A stretch of DNA of 64,000 nt from Gemmata massiliana (GCF_901538265.1 NZ_LR593886.1:2418001-2482000); one strand, 5' to 3'. Numbered from the stretch's first letter, positions 33,043 to 43,316 are shown. Made by a program: numbers and translations. The notes: generated by a model not told the origin, from the sequence alone.

Positions 33043-35787
33043 ATGCTCGTGAAATTCTTGCACCCGTTCGCAGTGGGCGCGCTGATCGCCGCTTTGCTGC
33101 TCGGCTCCCCGTCCACCGGCCGGGCCGCTCCCCCGCCGAGCCCCCAGAAGGTCACGTCCGTCGAGGGCGTAACCGAGTACCGGTTCGAGAACGGGTTCCG
33201 CGTGCTCCTGTACCCGGACCCCTCGACGCCCAAGGTGTCGGTCATCAACACCGTGTTCGTCGGCGCGCGGCACGAGGGCTACGGCGAGACCGGTATGGCC
33301 CACTTGTTGGAGCACATGAACTTTAGGGGCACCCCGACGCACAAGGACGTCAAGAAGCTCCTCAGCGAGCGCGGGGGCGACTACGGGGCCACGACCACGC
33401 TCGACCAGACGTGGTACCACGAGACCCTGGCGGGCACGGACGAGAACCTCGAGTTCGCGATCCGCTTGGAGGCCGACCGACTGGTCAACAGCTTGCTCGA
33501 GCGCGAGGCCCTGGCGTCGGAAATGACGGTCGTCCGCAACGAGTTCGAGATGAACGAGAACAACCCCCACACGATCCTCACCCAGCGCGTGATGAGCGCC
33601 GCCTACGAGTGGCACAACTACGGGCGCCCGGTCATCGGCAACCGCAGCGACATCGAGCGGGTCGCGGCCGAGCCGCTCCGGGCGTTCTACCAGAAGCACT
33701 ACCGCCCGGACAACGCCATGCTCATCGTGGCGGGCAAGTTCGACGAGCAAAAGGCCCTGGGGTACGCCGCGCGCTACTTCGGGGCGCTGAAGAACCCGGC
33801 CGGGAAGCTCGACCGCCCCAAGACAGAAGAGCCGGCCCAGGACGGGGAGCGAACCGTGACCCTGCGCCGCGTCGGTACAACGGGGCTCGTCGAACTGGCG
33901 TACCACGTCCCCGCGGCCGCGCACCCGGACCACGCTCCCCTCGCGGTGCTCGCCCAGGTTCTCGGAACCGAGCCGCGGGGCCGGCTGTACAAGGCCCTGA
34001 TCGCGGCCAAGAAGAGCTCCAGCGTCGCGGCCACGGCTTGGCAGATGCACGACCCGGGGCCCTTCTTCATTGCGGCCCAGGTGGACCGCGGGGGCTCGCC
34101 CGACGAGATCCGGCGGGTACTTCTCGACGTGGTGAACGCGCTCGGGACCGACAAAGTGACCGCGGACGAGGTTCGCACCGCGTGCGCCGAGCTGACCAAC
34201 GGCTGGCACCTGAAGAGCAGCCACACTCTGGCGGACGAGTTGCGCGCGTGGGCCGGGTGCGGGGACTGGCGGCTCCTGTTCTACCACCGCGACCGGTTGG
34301 AGAAGGTCACGGCCGACGACGTGAACCGGGTCGCGGCCAAGTACCTGGTGCGCCACAACCGGACCGAGGGCACGTACACCCCGACCGAGAAACCGGAACG
34401 GGCCGACGTTCCCAGGGCCCCCGATCTCGCCGAGGTGCTCAAGGACTACAAGGGGAGCCGGGCGATCGCGGCGGGCGAGGAGTTCGATCCGACCCCGGAG
34501 AACATCGAGCAACGGTTGCGCCACCTGACGCTCAAATCCGGCGTCAAGGCCTCGCTCTTGCCGCGCAAGACGCGCGGTGAAACGGTGATCCTGAAACTGG
34601 CGCTCCGGTACGGTGACGAGCGCTCCCTCGCGGGCCTGAGTGCGGCGTGCCGGTTGTTGCCCGAGGTCATGTTGCACGGAACCCGCGAGTACGATTTCGC
34701 CGCGCTCGATCGCGAACTCGTGAAACTGGACAACGCCGGTATCGTCGCCACGGGGGAGCTCGGGGCCATACAGTTCCTGGTCCAGTGCAAGCGCCAGCAC
34801 GTGCCGCAGGCGCTCAAGTTGCTCGGCGCGGTGCTCCGCGAGCCCACGTTCCCCAAGGACGAGTTCGAGACGCTCCGGCGCGCGAAGATCGAGTCTCTGC
34901 GTGGCGCGCTGAAAGACCCGGAGAGCCTCGCGGTCCGGGCGCTCGTGCGGAAATTGCAGCCGCACCCCAGGGGCGACGTGCGCTACACGCCGACGATCGA
35001 AGAGGCGATCGCCCGCTACGAGGCGGTCACGCTGGAGCAGGTGCGCAAGGTCTACACGGAGCAGCTCGGGGGCACGAGCGGTGAGCTGGCCGTGGTCGGC
35101 GATTTCGACCCGGAGCCGACCGTCCGTCAGGTGCAGGAACTGTTGGACGGGTGGAAGACGGGTACCCCGTACCAGCGCATCGCGAGCGCGGTCGGGACCC
35201 GAACCGATGGGGGAACCGAGGTCATCAACACGCCCGATAAGGAGAACGCCGTGTACCTCGCGGGTCACATGTTGACCGTGCGCGACACCGACCCGGATTA
35301 CCCCGCGCTGATGGTGGGCAACTACATCCTGGGGAACCCAATGGCCTCGCGGTTGTGGGACCGGGTCCGCGAGAAGGACGGGCTCTCGTACAGCGTGCAA
35401 TCGATCTTCTCTCCCGGCGATCTGGACCCGGTCGCCACCTTGGAGTTCGTGGCCATCTGCAACCCGGCGAATATGCCCAAGGTGCGCCGCGCGATGACCG
35501 AGGAGATCGAGAGGCTCCTCAAGTCCGGTGTGACCCGGGAGGAACTGGACGCGGCCAAGACCGCGATCCTGACCAACCGGCGCACGTTCACGGATGCTGA
35601 GATCGTCGCGAAGTTAATGGACGACCTGTTTACGGGGGACAGCTTCAAGGCGTTCGCCGGCCGGAGCCGGAAGGTCCGCGAGCTGACGGTCGAGGACGTG
35701 AACGCGGCGCTCCGCAAACACATCGATCCGAAGAAACTCGTCGTTGTGGAGGCCGGCGACTTCCGACCCGCAGAGAAATCACGCTAA
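33043..35787 (+). CDS. exported M16-family zinc metallopeptidase
   Basis: 914 residues with a Sec signal peptide (hydrophobic core about 10-22, cleavage near TGRAAP). The first M16 domain has the inverted zinc site HLLEH (87-91) with the distal Glu in NEFEMNENNP. A second M16C domain lies at about 190-400, and an inactive-looking second pair at about 500-880 (KENAVYLAGHML). This is the pitrilysin/insulinase 'clamshell' with both halves in one chain, as in PqqL-type periplasmic peptidases. The likely role is degradation of small unfolded peptides in the periplasm. ATG 33043 begins the signal peptide. Confidence 0.93.
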   Translation: MLVKFLHPFAVGALIAALLLGSPSTGRAAPPPSPQKVTSVEGVTEYRFENGFRVLLYPDPSTPKVSVINTVFVGARHEGYGETGMAHLLEHMNFRGTPTHKDVKKLLSERGGDYGATTTLDQTWYHETLAGTDENLEFAIRLEADRLVNSLLEREALASEMTVVRNEFEMNENNPHTILTQRVMSAAYEWHNYGRPVIGNRSDIERVAAEPLRAFYQKHYRPDNAMLIVAGKFDEQKALGYAARYFGALKNPAGKLDRPKTEEPAQDGERTVTLRRVGTTGLVELAYHVPAAAHPDHAPLAVLAQVLGTEPRGRLYKALIAAKKSSSVAATAWQMHDPGPFFIAAQVDRGGSPDEIRRVLLDVVNALGTDKVTADEVRTACAELTNGWHLKSSHTLADELRAWAGCGDWRLLFYHRDRLEKVTADDVNRVAAKYLVRHNRTEGTYTPTEKPERADVPRAPDLAEVLKDYKGSRAIAAGEEFDPTPENIEQRLRHLTLKSGVKASLLPRKTRGETVILKLALRYGDERSLAGLSAACRLLPEVMLHGTREYDFAALDRELVKLDNAGIVATGELGAIQFLVQCKRQHVPQALKLLGAVLREPTFPKDEFETLRRAKIESLRGALKDPESLAVRALVRKLQPHPRGDVRYTPTIEEAIARYEAVTLEQVRKVYTEQLGGTSGELAVVGDFDPEPTVRQVQELLDGWKTGTPYQRIASAVGTRTDGGTEVINTPDKENAVYLAGHMLTVRDTDPDYPALMVGNYILGNPMASRLWDRVREKDGLSYSVQSIFSPGDLDPVATLEFVAICNPANMPKVRRAMTEEIERLLKSGVTREELDAAKTAILTNRRTFTDAEIVAKLMDDLFTGDSFKAFAGRSRKVRELTVEDVNAALRKHIDPKKLVVVEAGDFRPAEKSR

Positions 35788-35816
35788 CAGACGCTGTAAG
35801 GGGATACCGAAATGAT

Positions 35817-35875
35817 GTGAAATGTCCGGGGTGCGAAGAGGGCAACGTGCCTTCTTCGCACCCCGGACATTTCAC
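35817..35875. terminator. bidirectional hairpin between convergent genes
   Basis: 23-bp perfect arms (35817-35839 and 35853-35875) around a 13-base loop; arm GTGAAATGTCCGGGGTGCGA. It lies between the ends of the M16 gene and the FG-GAP gene, so it can terminate transcription from either side, though the U tract is poor. Confidence 0.75.
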
Positions 35876-35903
35876 AGGTGCCACAGCGCACTCAAACCCT
35901 CAC

Positions 35904-37754
35904 TTATGCCCGGGCGCCGGCGACCGTCACGGGGCCGAAGTAGCCCTGGAACGCCCGGATCGAATGGAACAGGAACGTACCGTTGGAGCCGTAGGCCGAC
36001 AAGACGGAACTGTTCGTCGCCCCCGGCGTGAAGGGGGCGCCGCCCGTCGCCGGGGACACGACGATATCGAGGCGCCCGTCGCCATCGACGTCGGCCACGC
36101 CCACGCCGGCGACCGGGGCGAACTGTCGGATGTCGACGTCCGCTGAGTTAACGTGGGCGCGGAAGTTGGCCAGAACCGACCCGTCCTTGCCGCTGAACAC
36201 CATCGCTTGGTTCGTCGCCGGGTCGCTACTGATGGTCACGATATCGGCCGGACCGTCGCCGCTCACGTCGCCCACTGCCAGGAACACGTCCCCGGTGACA
36301 CCCGGGTACACGAGGAAGCTATTGGAGAACCCTGCCGGGCCGGCGAACGGGTTCCCGCTGGCGCTGAACACCTTCACGTGCCCGTTGACCGCGGCGGCCG
36401 TGACGATTTCGTCCCTTCCGTCGAGGTCGAAGTCCGCGGCGGCCACCGTTGTGTTACCCATAAAGCCCGGGTACGCGAGGAAACTGGAGAGCAGCGCCCC
36501 GTCCCGCCCGCTGAACGCCTTCACGTGCCCGTTGACCCCGTTGGCGGCCACGATGATGTCGGCGAACCCGTCCCCGTTGACGTCCCCGGCCGCAACGTTC
36601 ACCGTGCCGTTGAATCCCGCGAACGCGAAGAAACTGTACAGTTCCGCACCGGTTATCCCGTCGAACACCTTCACGTGGCCCTGGGCCGCCACCGCGGTGA
36701 CGATGGCGTCGGGAACCCCGTCGCCGTTGACGTCGCCCGACGCGACCCGCACCCCGCCGGTGAACCCCGCGAAGGGCACGATCCCCGCGCGGACGGCGCC
36801 GGTATCGGAGTCGAGGATGCGCACGTCGCCGTTGGCCCCGGGGCCGGACCCGATCACCACCGTGCTGTTGGGCACGACCGCCAAGCCGGTCACCGGCGCC
36901 GCGCCGTCGCGGACCTTGCCCAGCAGCGTGGCCCGTCCGGTCGTCAGGTTAATGCTATAAAGCCCGGTGACCCCACCGACGGTCAGCGTTGCCAGCCCCG
37001 TCCCACCCGTGGCGCCCGGGGAGATGCTGAAGCCCGCGGCGGTCCCCGCGTCGAGCGCTACGCCCAGTGCACCGATCGCGGTTACCGCGCCCCCGTTGGG
37101 ACCGGAAGCGCCGTTGATCCCACCGATCGTGACGAGCGAATTCGTTCCGCGGTCGATGCCGTAGAGCGTGGTCGGGATCGCGGTCCCGGTGGCCCGGTCG
37201 AAGTTGCGGTCGTAGGCCAGCGCGACGACCGCCCCGGGCGTCGCGAAGGTCAGGTTCGTGTCGTCGCCCGCCAGTGCGCCGGTGTTCGGGTCGATGCGTG
37301 CGTTCTCGCCGCTCGCGTTTACCAACCGGATGCGGTCCGTGGTCGGGTCGAAGGCGTACCCCGAGCCCACATCCGCCGCACCCGGAACGGTGCCGGGGAC
37401 CGCCCCAACGAACGTCGCGGCACCGGTCTGCAAGTTGATGGTGTACGTGTTCAGTGCGGCGCCCGTCGTGGACCCGGTCGGGACGGTGGTGGCGTACAGT
37501 TGTCCGGTGCGCGGGCGGAAGTCGATGCCGATGACGTGCTCGGTGCCGGTCCGTAACCCGGTGATCGTGAGCGTGTTGCCAAACGGGGTCGGGGCCGCGC
37601 TGTCGAAGCGGACGAGTGCGTTCGCTCCCGTCAGGCCGTAGACGATCGCCGGCACCTCTCGCCCCTCAAGGCACTCGAGGCCAAGGGGGGCATGCGGATG
37701 GTGAGCGGGTGCTTGGTTCGGTGTGAGGTAACGACGGATCATTCGCGAAAACAT
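35904..37754 (-). CDS. exported DUF4394 / FG-GAP repeat surface protein
   Basis: 616 residues. The N-terminus carries the planctomycete motif LECLEGREVPA instead of a classic signal peptide. Residues about 37-315 match DUF4394 (YGLTGANALVRFDS, VIGIDFRPRTGQLYA). Residues about 330-616 contain six or so FG-GAP-like repeats with Ca-binding loops such as DVNGDGVPD, DVNGDGFAD and DVDGDGRLD, which should form a beta-propeller. It is probably a cell-surface or secreted structural protein. SD GGAGTG precedes ATG 37754. Confidence 0.88.
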   Translation of the reverse strand: MFSRMIRRYLTPNQAPAHHPHAPLGLECLEGREVPAIVYGLTGANALVRFDSAAPTPFGNTLTITGLRTGTEHVIGIDFRPRTGQLYATTVPTGSTTGAALNTYTINLQTGAATFVGAVPGTVPGAADVGSGYAFDPTTDRIRLVNASGENARIDPNTGALAGDDTNLTFATPGAVVALAYDRNFDRATGTAIPTTLYGIDRGTNSLVTIGGINGASGPNGGAVTAIGALGVALDAGTAAGFSISPGATGGTGLATLTVGGVTGLYSINLTTGRATLLGKVRDGAAPVTGLAVVPNSTVVIGSGPGANGDVRILDSDTGAVRAGIVPFAGFTGGVRVASGDVNGDGVPDAIVTAVAAQGHVKVFDGITGAELYSFFAFAGFNGTVNVAAGDVNGDGFADIIVAANGVNGHVKAFSGRDGALLSSFLAYPGFMGNTTVAAADFDLDGRDEIVTAAAVNGHVKVFSASGNPFAGPAGFSNSFLVYPGVTGDVFLAVGDVSGDGPADIVTISSDPATNQAMVFSGKDGSVLANFRAHVNSADVDIRQFAPVAGVGVADVDGDGRLDIVVSPATGGAPFTPGATNSSVLSAYGSNGTFLFHSIRAFQGYFGPVTVAGARA

Positions 37755-38397
37755 ATAGTGTAATCACTCCGGGTTTGGTTGAATTATATATGCGTAGAGG
37801 AGCGAACGGCGGCCGCTTCAGGCGTCGCACAGTGCTCCCATCAATCGCTCAACGGAATCGAGGGAATTAGGAATTGTCATCGGGAATACCCTTTCAACAG
37901 AAACGACCAGCGGGCGAAAAAGTGGTTCGTTGCCTCAATGCAACGTCCGATTCTCCCGGAGCGCGTGGGAGCAATGCCGTGGACCTGCTTCGGCGCCCGG
38001 GGCGGACCTACTCTCAACGGGCCGGGCGCGGGGGGATTCCCCCAGGCGCGGCTTCGGTATTCGTGTCCCGGCGGCTCGTAACGCTGGCGCCGTAAGCGGC
38101 TGGAGCAGATGGGAGTGTGCTGATAATTGGGCAGGAGAAGTGGGACCATCGTCGTAAGGCTTCCTTGCAACTTGGGAGAAGAGCCACTCTTCGTATGACC
38201 CCTCGCGCGGGTTCCGATCCGTGATTTCGGGCGCGATCCGCCATGTCGTTCACAATCGTGTGTTCATCAGGCCCGTGTAAGGCAGCTTCGGGTGCGGTTG
38301 GACTCGCGGTTCTTCCGCGCGCCCTTCTCTTACAGACAACGGGCGCGCGGAAAAATCGAAACGAGAAATCCGAAAAAGAGGGCGGAAACGTGTCCGC
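37755..38397. other. 643-base gap without a supportable gene
   Basis: Only short, Arg/Pro-rich frames occur. The segment contains the leader of the FG-GAP gene and, at 38327-38378, one copy of a conserved leader sequence also found upstream of the sigma-WD40 gene. Confidence 0.5.
38327..38378 (-). promoter_or_regulatory. conserved leader/promoter-like repeat, copy A
   Basis: About 52 bases, roughly 80 percent identical to 43145-43197. On the minus strand both copies read TTTCTCGTTTCG (A: TTTCTCGTTTCGATTTTT) followed by a GCGCGC core, GTTGTCT and TGTAAGAG. This copy is about 570 bases upstream of the FG-GAP gene and downstream of the lipoprotein gene. Confidence 0.5.
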
Positions 38398-38901
38398 TCA
38401 ATGAACCTGCAACTCGATCGCCTGGGATCCGGGGCGGACTTCGATCCGGAGCGGCGTGTCGGTCGGCCGGCCGTACTGCGCGGGGATCGACGAGCCTTTA
38501 TTAGTGGACTTCGTTGACGCGAGTTTCGCGATAGTTTCGGGAGTGGGGGTGGGCTGTTTCGACAGTACCCCCATCTTCTCGATAACGGTGGAGGCGTCGA
38601 TTACGCAGACGCGGTGGTGGCCGATCGGCGCCCCGTCCTTGCCGTCGTCAGTCGTGAGCCGGAACCGCCCGGTGCCGTCGGTCACCCCACTCGCGCGCGG
38701 CCCCCGGGTGCCGCCCTCGGCTACGAAGATGACCTGGGCGTGGGGAACGGGCCGGCCGTTTCGCGTCACGGTTCCTTCGACCGGAGCGAGCGTGGTGTCC
38801 GAACCGGAACACCCGCACACGATCGCGCTCAGGAGCGCCCCAAGCAGAAGCACAAGTGGTGCCCGTGTTCCGGCGGCCCGCAAACGATCAGAAGTCGCCA
38901 C
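38398..38901 (-). CDS. lipoprotein with carboxypeptidase-regulatory-like fold
   Basis: 167 residues. A lipoprotein signal peptide ends in the lipobox-like SAIVCGC, with Cys as lipidation site. The mature part begins with a carboxypeptidase regulatory-like beta-sandwich ([32 protein letters not shown]). Such small lipoproteins regularly follow DUF1559 genes in planctomycetes. Its ATG lies 14 bases inside the end of the DUF1559 gene, so the two are cotranslated. Role in the envelope is unknown. Confidence 0.88.
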   Translation of the reverse strand: MATSDRLRAAGTRAPLVLLLGALLSAIVCGCSGSDTTLAPVEGTVTRNGRPVPHAQVIFVAEGGTRGPRASGVTDGTGRFRLTTDDGKDGAPIGHHRVCVIDASTVIEKMGVLSKQPTPTPETIAKLASTKSTNKGSSIPAQYGRPTDTPLRIEVRPGSQAIELQVH

Positions 38902-39841
38902 TGATGACCTCCCCGCGTGCGCGCGTGCCCAGACCGGAGAAGAGCGCCGGGTTACCGTTCACCCCGTTGGAAATGAACCGAACCGAACCGTCGGCCAGGG
39001 TGAAGTTCGCGCCGCCCGAGTGCTGGCTCCCGTAAGCCGCGAACCGGATCGAGATCTGGAGCCCCGCGGTCACGGGGTCCGAGGAGATCGCGCCCGGCAG
39101 AGTAAAGTTTAACGGGTAGAACGACGTATTGATGGGGGGGAGGAGCGGAGCGGACCACCCTGAGGTGATGACCGTCATCGGGAAACTGTCGGTGCTCCCC
39201 GCGACCGGGCGCCACGTGTTCCAGTTCGGGTCGGAGTTGGAGAACTCGCCGAACAGGATGGTACTGGACGTGCCGTCCGTGATATCGGTAACCCGAACCG
39301 GGCGCTCGCAAATGACCCCATCCTGACCGTACTCCGGGTCGTTCCGGTTCGCCCCGCTGTACCCGAGGCGGTAGCTCGTCAGCCCCATGTAAACGTTGGT
39401 TCCCGGTACCTGATCGACGGCCGGGCTGGGAACACCGTCCGCCGGGCAGACGTAGGACGTGATCACGGCCGCGTCGAACGAGGTCAGCCCGCCGTCCCCG
39501 AAACTGCCGATGTAGCTGAGATTGGACGCAACCGCCTTGCTGTACATTTGCTGATAAAGCGATTGCTGCTCCATGTAGGGGAGCAGGCCAATGAACGCGG
39601 TCTGGTAGCCCGGGGCCTGGGTGGTTCCGTTCTTGGTGACGACCGGGAACGTCAGTTCTGCGTCGTGGAAGTTGTGCGCGGCTAGCCCGATCTGCTTCAG
39701 GTTGTTGGCACACTTAGCTCGCGCCGCCGCGGCCCGGACCTTTTGGACCGCGGGCAGAAGCAATCCAATGAGGATCGCAATAATCGCAATTGCCACTAGC
39801 AATTCGATCAGAGTGAATCCCAATCGCCTGAGTATGAACAT
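38888..39841 (-). CDS. DUF1559 prepilin-like protein
   Basis: 317 residues. The N-terminus has the type IV prepilin signature [23 protein letters not shown], cleaved by prepilin peptidase after Gly. The DUF1559 (SBP_bac_10) domain follows: [22 protein letters not shown], the central SYVCPADG and, near the end, [19 protein letters not shown] 39841 is used; a longer frame to 39892 lacks a ribosome-binding site. Planctomycetes have dozens of these pseudopilins, with function mostly unknown. Confidence 0.94.
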   Translation of the reverse strand: MFILRRLGFTLIELLVAIAIIAILIGLLLPAVQKVRAAAARAKCANNLKQIGLAAHNFHDAELTFPVVTKNGTTQAPGYQTAFIGLLPYMEQQSLYQQMYSKAVASNLSYIGSFGDGGLTSFDAAVITSYVCPADGVPSPAVDQVPGTNVYMGLTSYRLGYSGANRNDPEYGQDGVICERPVRVTDITDGTSSTILFGEFSNSDPNWNTWRPVAGSTDSFPMTVITSGWSAPLLPPINTSFYPLNFTLPGAISSDPVTAGLQISIRFAAYGSQHSGGANFTLADGSVRFISNGVNGNPALFSGLGTRARGEVISGDF

Positions 39842-39966
39842 TGGACCTGTCCTCAATGAAAAAAGACGTCCCGTGCATCGGAAGTGCCGCACGGGAAACG
39901 AATCCGTTCGGTCGGGAGAGGGACCAGCAAACCTGGGTTTTCACAATATCTCGGAGCGCAGGTGAA

Positions 39967-42900
39967 TTAGTCGCGCTTCAACGAACCTGCGAGCCGATCG
40001 AGAGCCCGGCGCGCCTCGCGCCCCGAAACGCTCTCGACCGGGTGCTTCGCGAGATCCCCAAGGAGCTGTTTAGCGGCCGGGTCGCGGCCCATTCGTTCGA
40101 GCGCTTCGATGCCCCGCACGATCGCGCGGTGCGCCGGTGATTTCGAGTCGCGTTCGTCTCCCAAATCCGTTGATCGCGTGTCCGAGCACAGCCGATCTCT
40201 CAAGAGGGGTACCGACGTCTCGGGGGTCGCCGCGAGGGAAACGAGCGCACGGTGCCCCGCTGCTGCGTCCGGGGCGGTCAGGGCGTCCCAAAGCTGCGCC
40301 GCGGTCGGCCGGTCGGTCGGTACCGGTTGCTGCGGGGTGGACACGTCCCAGATCAGGACGGTGCAGTCGAAACTGGCCGAAGCGAGCCGGCGCCCGTCGG
40401 GGCTGAACGTCACCGCTCCGACCCCGCTGCGGTGCCCGGCGAACCGGTACCGCTTGCGCCCGCTCGCCACCTCCCACACCCGCACGGCCCCATCGAACCC
40501 GCACGCCGCGATGGTTCTCCCGTCGGGCGCGAAGGCGAATTCCTGCCTCCATCCGTGGAGCTGACCGGCGAGCGCCCATACCTCAGTTCCGGTCGCGACG
40601 TCCATGACGCGGATACCGATCTTGAAATCCTCGGTTCCGATCGCGAGCAGGCGCCCGTCGGGGGAGAGTGCGAGCGACCGGCGAAGCGAAGCCCGCACCT
40701 TCGGGTCCGCAGACACGGGCCATTTCCGCTCCCGCCCCCCAGCGAGTGACCAAATCGTAATTTCTCCAGTGGTCGCGTCGAACGCCGCAAGTGTGCCCTC
40801 GTCGGCCGAAAATGTCAGGGCGTCCGCGGTACACGCTCCGGGTAGCGTCCTCACCACGCGGCCCGTCGCGCGGTTACACAGCGCGACGCCCTCCGCTAAT
40901 GCGACGGCCATGTGCTGCCCGTCCGGTGCGAACGCGACGCAACGCACCCCAGCGGGCAAGCGCGCCTCCGCGAGCCTCGCACCCGTTCTGGCGTCCCACC
41001 GTGAAATGCGGTTCGGCGGATCGGGTGGGAGCTGGGTCACGGTTCCGACCAGGGCCGACAGCGATCCGTCGGCGGCGAAGTCGCAACCCCATACAAGTTG
41101 ACCAGGGGGTATCGCGAACCGCTGGCGCGGGCGCCCGTCGGCGTCCCACAACTGCACCGCCGCGCCGTTGACGTCGAGTGTCGACGTGACCAGTGTCGCC
41201 CCGTCGCGTGAGAAGACGACCGGGTGAACGGACTCGTGCGGCATCTCGACAGCGGAGCCCAACGCGCGCCCGCTCGTCACGTCCCAGGCACCGACGCCCG
41301 AGTGCCAGGCTACAGCCACTTGAGTACCATCGGCCGACAATCTATGCACATTGGCCCATCGGTTGTCGACGGAGCACGCGATCGCCCGGGTCGTTCTCCC
41401 CGTGTCAATGTCCCAGCTGCGAACCCGTCCCCCGCCGATTTCGAGCAGCGTGGACCCGTGCGGCCCGAAACCAACAAACGCATTCGGATCGGCGTCACTC
41501 GCAAGGTGGTATCGCTCGGTCCCTCGATCTAGGTCCCAAACGCGCAGCTCCCCGTCCTGGCCGGCGGTGGCGAGCCATTTTCCGCTCGGGGCAAAGGCCG
41601 CCGAACTGACGCCTTTCTTACCGCTGCTGGCGACGAACGTGTGCTGTTTGGCGCCGGTCGCCACGTCCCAGACGCCGACCTCGGTGAACTCCCACCACTT
41701 CCAAGACGCGAGCGACTTGGAATCCGCCGAGAACGCGAACCGCTCCCCGTGCCCGGCCAACGTGCGAACGACGGCGCCAGTGGCCGCGTCGAGTAAATTG
41801 ATTTGCTCGGCCGCGTCCCCACCGTGAGCAATTAACGTCCCGTCGGGGGAGAACTCGACGTTGGCAAATCCGACCGACTTGGATTGCATTTTCCACAAGA
41901 ATCGGGGCGCACCGTCTGCCAAATCCCAGGCCCAGATCTCATCGATCCCCGCGGCCACCAAGCGGTTGCCGTTCAGCGCTGTGGTTACGGCCCAACACGC
42001 TCGCGGCGCGCGGAGCTTGCGAACCTCGCGTCCCGTTTCCAGATCCCAGAAATGAACCGTGTCTTCCCCGTGGGACGAAATCAACATTTTCCCCGCTGGC
42101 CCGAACGCGACGCTCGACAATCCGGTACCCCCACCCGTGCGAAATCGCACGGTACCGAGTCGGGCGAGCGCCCCCGCTGGCAGCTGGTCACCGAACCAGT
42201 CGGTGCGATTCATGTCTCCAGAAAGCGGTGCATTTGGAGCACCGCGCGGCCCCGACTCTGCAGGTGGCTCCCCCCGCTGAGCAAGGAGCGCGCCACCGAT
42301 CATCGCGCACGCGACCGAAACGAGCACCAGTGAATACAACTTCAACCGCGCCCACCCGTGCGTGCGGGTCGCCTCCAGCGCCAGTCGCGTCGCGGCCGTG
42401 TCGATTGAGTTACCCGCTGCAACCGCCAGTGCGATCTCGGTGGCTTGCGTGACAAGCGCGATCGGAACCGCGGTGACGATCGGAACATGACCGAGAACTG
42501 CGGCCAAGGCGGTCGCGGCGACCGTCACCCCTCGGCGCGCGAGCCGTTCGCGGAGCAGCTTCAGTGCTTGTTTGAGGCGGTGCGCTGCGGCGCGATCGGT
42601 GACACCAAGGATGCGGCCGATCTCGGCCTGCGTTTTTCCTTCCAGGTAGTAAAGTGTGAGTGGTACCCGGAGCCGTTCCGGGAGGCAGGCGACTTCGTCG
42701 CCGACAACGGCGCGCAGTTCCTCGTCGGGGAATTGCTCGTCCGAACGGTTGGCCCGGTCGAGTAACCGGCGCTCGACCGTGTTGCGCCGGCGCGCGGCCT
42801 TGCGTGCGTTCACGGCCACGGTGTGGGACACCTTCTGGAGCCACCCCGATATGGAATCCGAGCGCACGTGACCGGCGTTCCGCGCCAGCGCGATGAACGT

Positions 42901-43119
42901 CGCCTGAAACGCGTCCTCCGTGTCTGCGTCGTTACCCAGTACGCGCCGGCACGCGGACCACACGGTCTGACCGTGCCGGACCACGAGGGCCGCGAACGCC
43001 GGGCCGTCCCCGCTCACGAACGCGGAGAGCAGTTCGCGGTCGGTCCGCGCGTCAGAGCGCCACAACCCGGCCATATCCCGGATGTAGTGAGCGAGACCGC
43101 GCGGCACATCACGCCCCAT
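39967..43119 (-). CDS. ECF sigma factor fused to a transmembrane WD40 propeller
   Basis: 1050 residues. Region 2 of an ECF sigma factor lies at about 35-100 (DTEDAFQATFIALARNAG), and region 4 at about 145-195 (LPERLRVPLTLYYLEGKTQ followed by the HTH). A single membrane segment is near 257-280 (LYSLVLVSVACAMIGGALLA), followed by more than a dozen WD40-like repeats to about residue 960 (SPDGRRLASASFDCTVLIWD). A short helical C-terminus follows. The topology implies a cytoplasmic sigma with the propeller across the membrane, perhaps released or held by ligand binding. SD GGAG stands upstream of ATG 43119. Confidence 0.93.
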   Translation of the reverse strand: MGRDVPRGLAHYIRDMAGLWRSDARTDRELLSAFVSGDGPAFAALVVRHGQTVWSACRRVLGNDADTEDAFQATFIALARNAGHVRSDSISGWLQKVSHTVAVNARKAARRRNTVERRLLDRANRSDEQFPDEELRAVVGDEVACLPERLRVPLTLYYLEGKTQAEIGRILGVTDRAAAHRLKQALKLLRERLARRGVTVAATALAAVLGHVPIVTAVPIALVTQATEIALAVAAGNSIDTAATRLALEATRTHGWARLKLYSLVLVSVACAMIGGALLAQRGEPPAESGPRGAPNAPLSGDMNRTDWFGDQLPAGALARLGTVRFRTGGGTGLSSVAFGPAGKMLISSHGEDTVHFWDLETGREVRKLRAPRACWAVTTALNGNRLVAAGIDEIWAWDLADGAPRFLWKMQSKSVGFANVEFSPDGTLIAHGGDAAEQINLLDAATGAVVRTLAGHGERFAFSADSKSLASWKWWEFTEVGVWDVATGAKQHTFVASSGKKGVSSAAFAPSGKWLATAGQDGELRVWDLDRGTERYHLASDADPNAFVGFGPHGSTLLEIGGGRVRSWDIDTGRTTRAIACSVDNRWANVHRLSADGTQVAVAWHSGVGAWDVTSGRALGSAVEMPHESVHPVVFSRDGATLVTSTLDVNGAAVQLWDADGRPRQRFAIPPGQLVWGCDFAADGSLSALVGTVTQLPPDPPNRISRWDARTGARLAEARLPAGVRCVAFAPDGQHMAVALAEGVALCNRATGRVVRTLPGACTADALTFSADEGTLAAFDATTGEITIWSLAGGRERKWPVSADPKVRASLRRSLALSPDGRLLAIGTEDFKIGIRVMDVATGTEVWALAGQLHGWRQEFAFAPDGRTIAACGFDGAVRVWEVASGRKRYRFAGHRSGVGAVTFSPDGRRLASASFDCTVLIWDVSTPQQPVPTDRPTAAQLWDALTAPDAAAGHRALVSLAATPETSVPLLRDRLCSDTRSTDLGDERDSKSPAHRAIVRGIEALERMGRDPAAKQLLGDLAKHPVESVSGREARRALDRLAGSLKRD

Positions 43120-43144
43120 AACTTCTCCGTTGGTTCACACTTCA

Positions 43145-43197
43145 CTCTTACAGAGACAACCGGCGCGCCGAAAACCGAAACGAGAAAACCCAAAAAA
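43145..43197 (-). promoter_or_regulatory. conserved leader/promoter-like repeat, copy B
   Basis: About 25 bases upstream of the sigma-WD40 start codon. It is roughly 80 percent identical to copy A at 38327-38378. Minus strand: TTTTCTCGTTTCGGTTTTCG, GCGCGCC, GTTGTC and TGTAAGAG. It could be the autoregulated promoter or 5' leader of the sigma gene. Confidence 0.5.
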
Positions 43198-43316
43198 TCC
43201 GAACCCTCTGTAACACTCCGCCCGGCGCCCCGCTCCGCCGGTGGCCCGGACGCGGTGGCGGTCACCGCCCGGGTCCGTTTCCAGATCCGTGCGGCAACCT
43301 GCCGCGGGAGTGTACC

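Noticed and set aside
33007-35400. 797-codon open frame on the minus strand
   Set aside because: Lies antisense to the M16 peptidase, which has a signal peptide and zinc motif. The long frame is a by-product of high G+C at third positions.
36153-37556. 467-codon plus-strand frame over the FG-GAP gene
   Set aside because: Antisense shadow; the FG-GAP Ca-binding repeats and the LEGR motif are in the minus frame.
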